Shown: in pieces, positions 60,201 through 64,000 of the stretch
Numbering within the stretch: position 1 is the stretch's first letter
Layout: every line of letters begins with the position of its first letter
Assembly: GCA_964035795.1 (NCBI GenBank)
Contig: OZ038320.1
Coordinates: forward strand, 24,926,118-24,990,117
Direction of reading: 5' to 3'
DNA from: Pterobdella sp. o SKG-2022
Lineage: Eukaryota > Annelida > Clitellata > Hirudinida > Piscicolidae
Length of the DNA: 64,000 nucleotides
Program-made: the position numbers and the translations under genes
The notes under the pieces: model-generated
Database searches by the model: none
What the model was told of the DNA's origin: nothing
Seen by the model: only the letters and a program-made list of their open reading frames with translations

Positions 60201-62638
60201 TTTTAAAATTTATGAATTTTCCATGAGTTATAAGATTAATATAAAAAATAAGTATTTGAATCCATACAACAATGCTAACTTTTACTGCACAAACCTTCTC
60301 AAGCCTGTCCATACAACAAGTCAAAGGCAAATGATCTGGTTTCCTTATATATACCCCTGGCCGGTTGCAACGTCATCACTACAGTTGGTATTTTTTTGAC
60401 ATCATTTTAGGGTAATTTATTGGAATTTTTTCCAATTGTTATTAGAATAATTATCTTTTGAAGACCATTTTCGATAGCACTATCACAAACATTTTTAACA
60501 ATAGCAACCTTTGTACCACATTTAACCACCACGCACACCAACTCTACCATCAGAAACCACCCCCACACACACCACTGCCATCATCAAAAACCAACACCAA
60601 TAGAAATCCCTATCACCCTCACCATCACCGTTATATCACTATATTTCACAAAAACCATCCCACCACATACTTTCTCCATACAACACCACAGAAAAATCAA
60701 ACGTCAATAATATACACCACACAAGTCTTCTACACCGTGCCAGAAACACCTTCACCAATAACAAGATCAAATAACTATCTCATCACAATCTTTTGTTCAG
60801 TAAATAGATCTTCGTTCAATAACGCTTCATATGTGCCAAAACCTCGTCAGCTGCCCCCACAAGGCGGTGAAGGCATTTATAAAGTCAGACTCGCTCTGTA
60901 TAAAGTATGTTTTTTTGCTAAAGTTAATTCCCTGCCTTTTAAACTAGAATATTTTTTGTTCATAGGTTAAGTGTTTTGATCACGCTAGAAATAGCATCAT
61001 TTTGATCACTAATAGTATTTTCAATAGTTTGTAGTTCAATATTTTTTGTTCTAGTTACACTTTTGTTTTAATGGCTCGGAATTGAACGGTTTCCAAGTGA
61101 TATTCACAATGGTTGAATTACGCTGCCACTTGATAGGACGCTAGTTTCAAAGAAGAAATAGTGTCATCTTCTTCGTCCTCTTTCTCATCTTCTTTAAACG
61201 TCATTCTTTCTGACTGGATTTACGCAGGTTAAATTCAACTATCAATGTGTAATACAAAATAGTGCATTGTTGACTACTTCACAGGCATAACATTGGAAGA
61301 CAATGACGAAAAACTTAAGCTAGTTATGCTGTCGAGTTACTTATCTTTGTCTCCTTCCCCACTCACACAACCCATATATTATCTGTTCAATAACAAGTAA
61401 GATTTTATTGGCATTGTTTCAACGTTGTCGTTACTAGAAAAAAATTATTTACAAAAAATATTCAAATAATTGTAATACTAATTCTGATATGAGCGATAAT
61501 GCGGGTGCTGAGGATGTAAAACAATAATACTAATCATTATTAATATGACCAGATGCCCCGAAGACAGCACTTTCACCTTGTACCCCATAAATGACGGCAT
61601 GATGGCCTTCAAGTTCAGGTCGTTGGAGTTCAAGAGAACCGCTCCCACTTCCACAATGTACCTTCATGTGGATTCTCGAGTGTGCTTAAGGGAGGAAACT
61701 AATGGTGATTGTAGTAGGAACTGCAACAAGAACCAGCCACGGGGTAAAAGGTGCGTGAAGCTAATTACTGGCACGTTTGGAAATTTTTGAAATATCAGTT
61801 TTGGAAGTTAATTTTTTACGTCTAGCCTCATAAACAATGGTAATGGTTACCATTATTATGCAGGTCTGTATCATCGTTCATCACCAATTATTTGCCGATA
61901 AAAGTTTCAAAATTCTCGAACGTTGACTTAGAACAAAACCAACTGCAAAAGCAACAGTATACTAATTCTTGTGATCAACTTAATACCGGTAAGTTTCAAA
62001 TGAGTGTGTGATAACTAATATGAACAATGCATTCCGCGCAGACCAAGCAATGGCCACAAAATTCTAATATTTCAATAAAACAAAAAAAAATTTGTGTATT
62101 CAATTTTTTTTGACTATATTTAAAAAAAATGATTTCGTCAGTTTTTTCGTCGTAGCTGTTTCCTACTATTTAACTCGTTACTAGGAGTTTTGTTTCAAAA
62201 CCTTTGATCTATTCTATCTATATAATCAGTATTTACAGTCTTCAACGTCAATTTAAGGGAAAAAGTTAGTACATTTATTGAGCAAAAATAGCTTAAGTTT
62301 TCGGTAAGTAAAGCCATAGCATAGACGCTAAAGTATTATGGTAAGACTATACTTACCGAAAAATTTAGCTACTTTTGCTCAATAAATGTACTAAATTTTT
62401 CGCATAAATTGACGTTGAAGACTGTTGATATTGCTTATAAGTATATTAAGATGTTTCTAAAAAGTTATAATCAGTATTTATTTATCTCATTCATATAAGC
62501 ATCATTAATTAAAACATTTTATCAGTATGTTACAACAATAATCTGTTGAAATCATCAGGACTTCTAGCAGTTGTGCTGTTGCTATTCAGAGCTGTGAAAG
62601 GTGTTCTATCAAGCAACTTAATGTTTGTGCCTCTCTGA
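56082..62638 (+). CDS. SRCR-domain and ZP-domain surface/secreted protein (DMBT1-like), 5' end missing
   Basis: Exons for two scavenger-receptor cysteine-rich domains (56,082-59,048) are followed on the same strand by exons for a zona pellucida polymerisation module (about 60,685-61,988) and a hydrophobic C-terminal exon with stop TGA at 62,636-62,638. SRCR domains bind ligands outside the cell and ZP modules polymerise; DMBT1-type proteins combine both. The basic RGKRR at the junction 61,750/61,864 fits the furin-type site that releases ZP proteins from their membrane anchor. The signal peptide is not found, and exons linking 59,850 to 60,685 and 60,905 to 61,285 are missing from my model, so whether this is one gene or an SRCR gene followed by a ZP gene is open. 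Confidence 0.75.
57569..59048 (+). other. Second, diverged SRCR domain
   Basis: Exons 57569-57670, 57913-57976 and 58834-59048 join in phase: VKLDRFDGKALNGYEGVVMY, NWRSICNERWGRKEAAVVCR, then FSNVKCNGSEEDLEQCSKEN and VLCDVREAAAVSC. The GTVCDDGW motif is changed to SICNERW and one extra cysteine (MLCYK) is present. Confidence 0.85.
58560..58800 (+). repeat. Degenerate CCCAACACCTCAC minisatellite
   Basis: A run of C/A-rich units (CCCAACACCTCACCCAGC-like) in the intron just before the 58,834 exon, followed by CA-rich sequence that forms a C-rich approach to the acceptor. Confidence 0.75.
59255..59373 (+). other. Possible alternative terminal exon with membrane anchor
   Basis: An acceptor at 59,254 is in the right phase to receive the 59,048 donor. 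Reading on gives GPEAVVSCKEGRRIS, then the strongly hydrophobic VGLVFFIIWCLLPTLLLSCT and LLWF before a TAA at 59,371-59,373. Used as a last exon it would end the protein as a two-SRCR membrane protein. A GTATTT donor after VGL could instead shorten the exon, which would then continue, though no phase-matched partner was found. Confidence 0.45.
59790..59860 (+). other. Possible small exon between SRCR and ZP parts
   Basis: After an ACAG acceptor the frame STLSEPSLDISNVKLVNTDA then SDI runs to a GTAAAT donor. It could belong to the start of the ZP module, but neither neighbour was joined in phase. Confidence 0.3.
60685..61396 (+). other. ZP module, N-terminal and middle exons
   Basis: The exon from about 60,685 to 60,905 (acceptor CACCACAG tentative) reads QTSIIYTTQVFYTV, ITRSNNYLITIFCSVN, ASYVPKP and a GGEGIYKVRLALYK ending, matching the ZP-N second half (VVYSN, ITR.N, GG.G...LYK). 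The exon 61285-61396 (GITLEDNDEKLKLVMLSSYL and on) corresponds to the next stretch. About ten residues between them are missing; a micro-exon in 60,906-61,284 is likely. The CA-rich sequence 60,520-60,690 just before is probably intron. Confidence 0.75.
61553..62638 (+). other. ZP-C subdomain, basic cleavage site and hydrophobic C-terminal exon
   Basis: Exons 61553-61750, 61864-61988 and 62559-62638 join in phase. They read CPEDSTFTLYPINDGMMAFK, YLHVDSRVCLREETNGDCSR with NCNKNQPRGKRR (cysteine-rich ZP-C end and cleavage site), a polar stretch, and TGLLAVVLLLFRAVKGVL with a stop after SSNLMFVPL. The hydrophobic segment is short (about 10-12 residues), so it may be an external hydrophobic patch or a weak anchor. 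A GGTGTT donor inside the last exon could extend the protein. Confidence 0.82.
62236..62424. repeat. Inverted-repeat element (MITE-like), family A, full copy
   Basis: Arms of about 80 bases: left begins CAGTCTTCAACGTCAATTTA and contains GTACATTTATTGAGCAAAAA, TAGCTTAAGTTTTCGGTAAG; the right arm is the near-perfect reverse complement ending GACGTTGAAGACTG. It lies in the last intron of the ZP part. Confidence 0.88.
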
Positions 62639-62832
62639 TTGGTTTTCTGCAGTTGTGTAAATAAATTATTTCTTTAACAGAACTATTCAATTGGTTGCTA
62701 TTATGACTTAATTGTTTAAATACAGTTTCCACAATATTATTCTTTTTATGCCATATTCTAAACATCATATAATTGTTTCAATAGCTTGAAGTTTATATAG
62801 TTTTTACGAATTGTGAAAATTTTATTTTATGA

Positions 62833-62939
62833 GAACACGTTTATTTAAAACAGCTAAAATTTTCGATAAGCTCTGTTATGATTCTGATAAGGTTTTACTT
62901 TCAAGCAATTTTAGCTGTTTTCTTAATGAACGTGTTTTT
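62833..62939. repeat. Inverted-repeat element (MITE-like), related to family A
   Basis: Left arm AACACGTTTATTTAAAACAG then CTAAAATTTTCGATAAG; right arm its reverse complement (CTGATAAGG, CAATTTTAGCTGTTTTCTTA, ATGAACGTGTT). Core TTCGATAAG/CTAAAATTTT recalls the 62,236-62,424 element. Confidence 0.8.
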
Positions 62940-64000
62940 GATAAAAATTTTCATAATTTGGATAAACTATTAGTAGACAACATGAAATGGAGCGTATTTT
63001 GAAGGATATCAAAAAAGCCCTTTTTATATAATTTTAAATTTAATAACTTTTCAATGATAACCATTTGGGCTACTAGTTTACAACAGTGAACTAAGAATCA
63101 ACTTTAATTGATTAAAATCAATTTATGACAATTTTGTTTTTACACATCTGCATGTAATTTCACCATATAATTTCATCTTAGGTGCTTCTTAGAAATAGTT
63201 TCCATGTTTTTGTTATGTTAGGTTTTTTAGAGAATTTTTTCATAGTTGTTTAACAGTAGTAGAAGCAACTGGTAACCAATTTATATGGTGTATTAGTAGG
63301 ATAATTAGATGGACATATCATTAATAGGAATATAACTTCAAGATTTAGCTAAGAGTTCTATGTCTTTTCTATTTTGTTATATCATGTTGGCTAATGCTTG
63401 TAAATACTATTTCTACTACTTAATCAATAGCTCATAATTTCCATGAGTAACATTCATTAGCGACTTTATAGTTACTTATCTTCCCAAACAGAGTGAGTAT
63501 CTTTGCTTTTGTATATATCTCTCCATTCTGTGATCTGTGTCAGGTAGTTGATTGATTTGAAAAGGGATAAAAAAATTTAATTTTTATTGCTTTTAACAAC
63601 GTTTAATGAAGAAAAGAAATGATCCGTATTGCCATCTTTTATTGATTCATTTTCTTCATTAGCTTCAATCACTATTCATTATATTTGTTTGTTTTGAAGT
63701 ACTTTGTACTTACCTTGGTGATGAGAACTTGCTGCTTTTTTTAAAAATTTTGATTGAATTATTTGTGATCAACGATTTTTATTCTGTTGCATTTTTGGGA
63801 AGGTTTGACATTTTAATTTTTAAAATAAACTTCGATTTTTATAAAAAATGTTGACAAAATTCTAATTAAATTTTTGTGCCATTGAGCAACAAAAAGTTGA
63901 ACTCTCATTGTCAAGTAAAGTAAATATCAAGTATCCCTATAAACCAAATACAATTTCAAAATATTAATTGTATACGCTAAAAACTAATAAATATTTTGAG
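62940..64000. other. AT-rich sequence, nothing recognised
   Basis: Downstream of the ZP stop codon. No conserved peptide, RNA gene or repeat array was seen on either strand; probably 3' UTR and intergenic. Confidence 0.5.

Noticed and set aside
60458..60690. His/Pro/Thr-rich start of a plus-strand frame before the ZP exon
   Set aside because: CA-rich low-complexity sequence without a ZP match; more likely intron leading to an acceptor near 60,684, though inclusion in the protein is not excluded.
1..64000. CRISPR arrays, bacterial operons or phage/defence systems
   Set aside because: No regularly spaced repeats with unique spacers and no prokaryotic gene organisation; the window is clearly animal nuclear DNA.

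Overview
The window comes from the nuclear genome of an invertebrate animal. It is very AT-rich, genes are cut into dozens of short exons (often 40-150 bases) with clean GT-AG introns of roughly 60-700 bases, and there are no operons or ribosome binding sites. Five protein-coding loci could be assembled by joining conserved peptides across phase-compatible splice sites: a striated-muscle-type myosin II tail gene (minus, running off the left edge), CPSF1/CPSF160 (plus, apparently complete), MED13 (minus, apparently complete), a small coiled-coil gene (plus), and an SRCR/ZP-domain receptor-like gene (plus, 5' end not found). The clade cannot be fixed from this alone; an ascidian or a lophotrochozoan would both fit.

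Layout. 1-10.7 kb: 28 small minus-strand exons encode about 745 residues of continuous myosin rod, from mid-rod towards the tail end. No myosin head or neck exon was found before CPSF1 begins in the opposite direction at 12,173. A candidate separate first exon lies at 11,869-11,950, so the locus looks like a headless, rod-only myosin gene sharing a short divergent promoter with CPSF1. 12.2-27.3 kb: CPSF1, about 34 exons, with two long acidic low-complexity insertions. 27.3-33.7 kb: space between convergent genes, with a hairpin element, a SINE piece, minisatellites, long TA and GT runs and one small possible gene. 33.7-51.0 kb: MED13, 28 exons found, about 2,275 codons, with (GT)n, (CA)n and (CAAA)n arrays and two tRNA-derived SINE copies in its introns. 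51.4-52.8 kb: a four-exon gene for a 145-residue coiled-coil protein, divergent from MED13. 53.3-54.6 kb: a decayed non-LTR retrotransposon (reverse transcriptase). 56.1-62.6 kb: exons for two SRCR domains, then a ZP module with a basic cleavage site and a short hydrophobic C-terminus; an intermediate exon could instead end the protein after the second SRCR with a membrane anchor. 62.6-64 kb: hairpin elements and AT-rich sequence.

Functionally, CPSF1 (mRNA 3'-end formation) and MED13 (Mediator kinase module) are general gene-expression factors; the myosin rod is a filament protein and the SRCR/ZP product a surface or secreted protein. Nothing suggests they work as one pathway. The most unusual items are the headless myosin gene and its possible private first exon, the alternative membrane-anchored ending of the SRCR gene, the CPSF1 acidic insertions, and a family of small inverted-repeat elements sharing a CTTATCGAAAA-type core.
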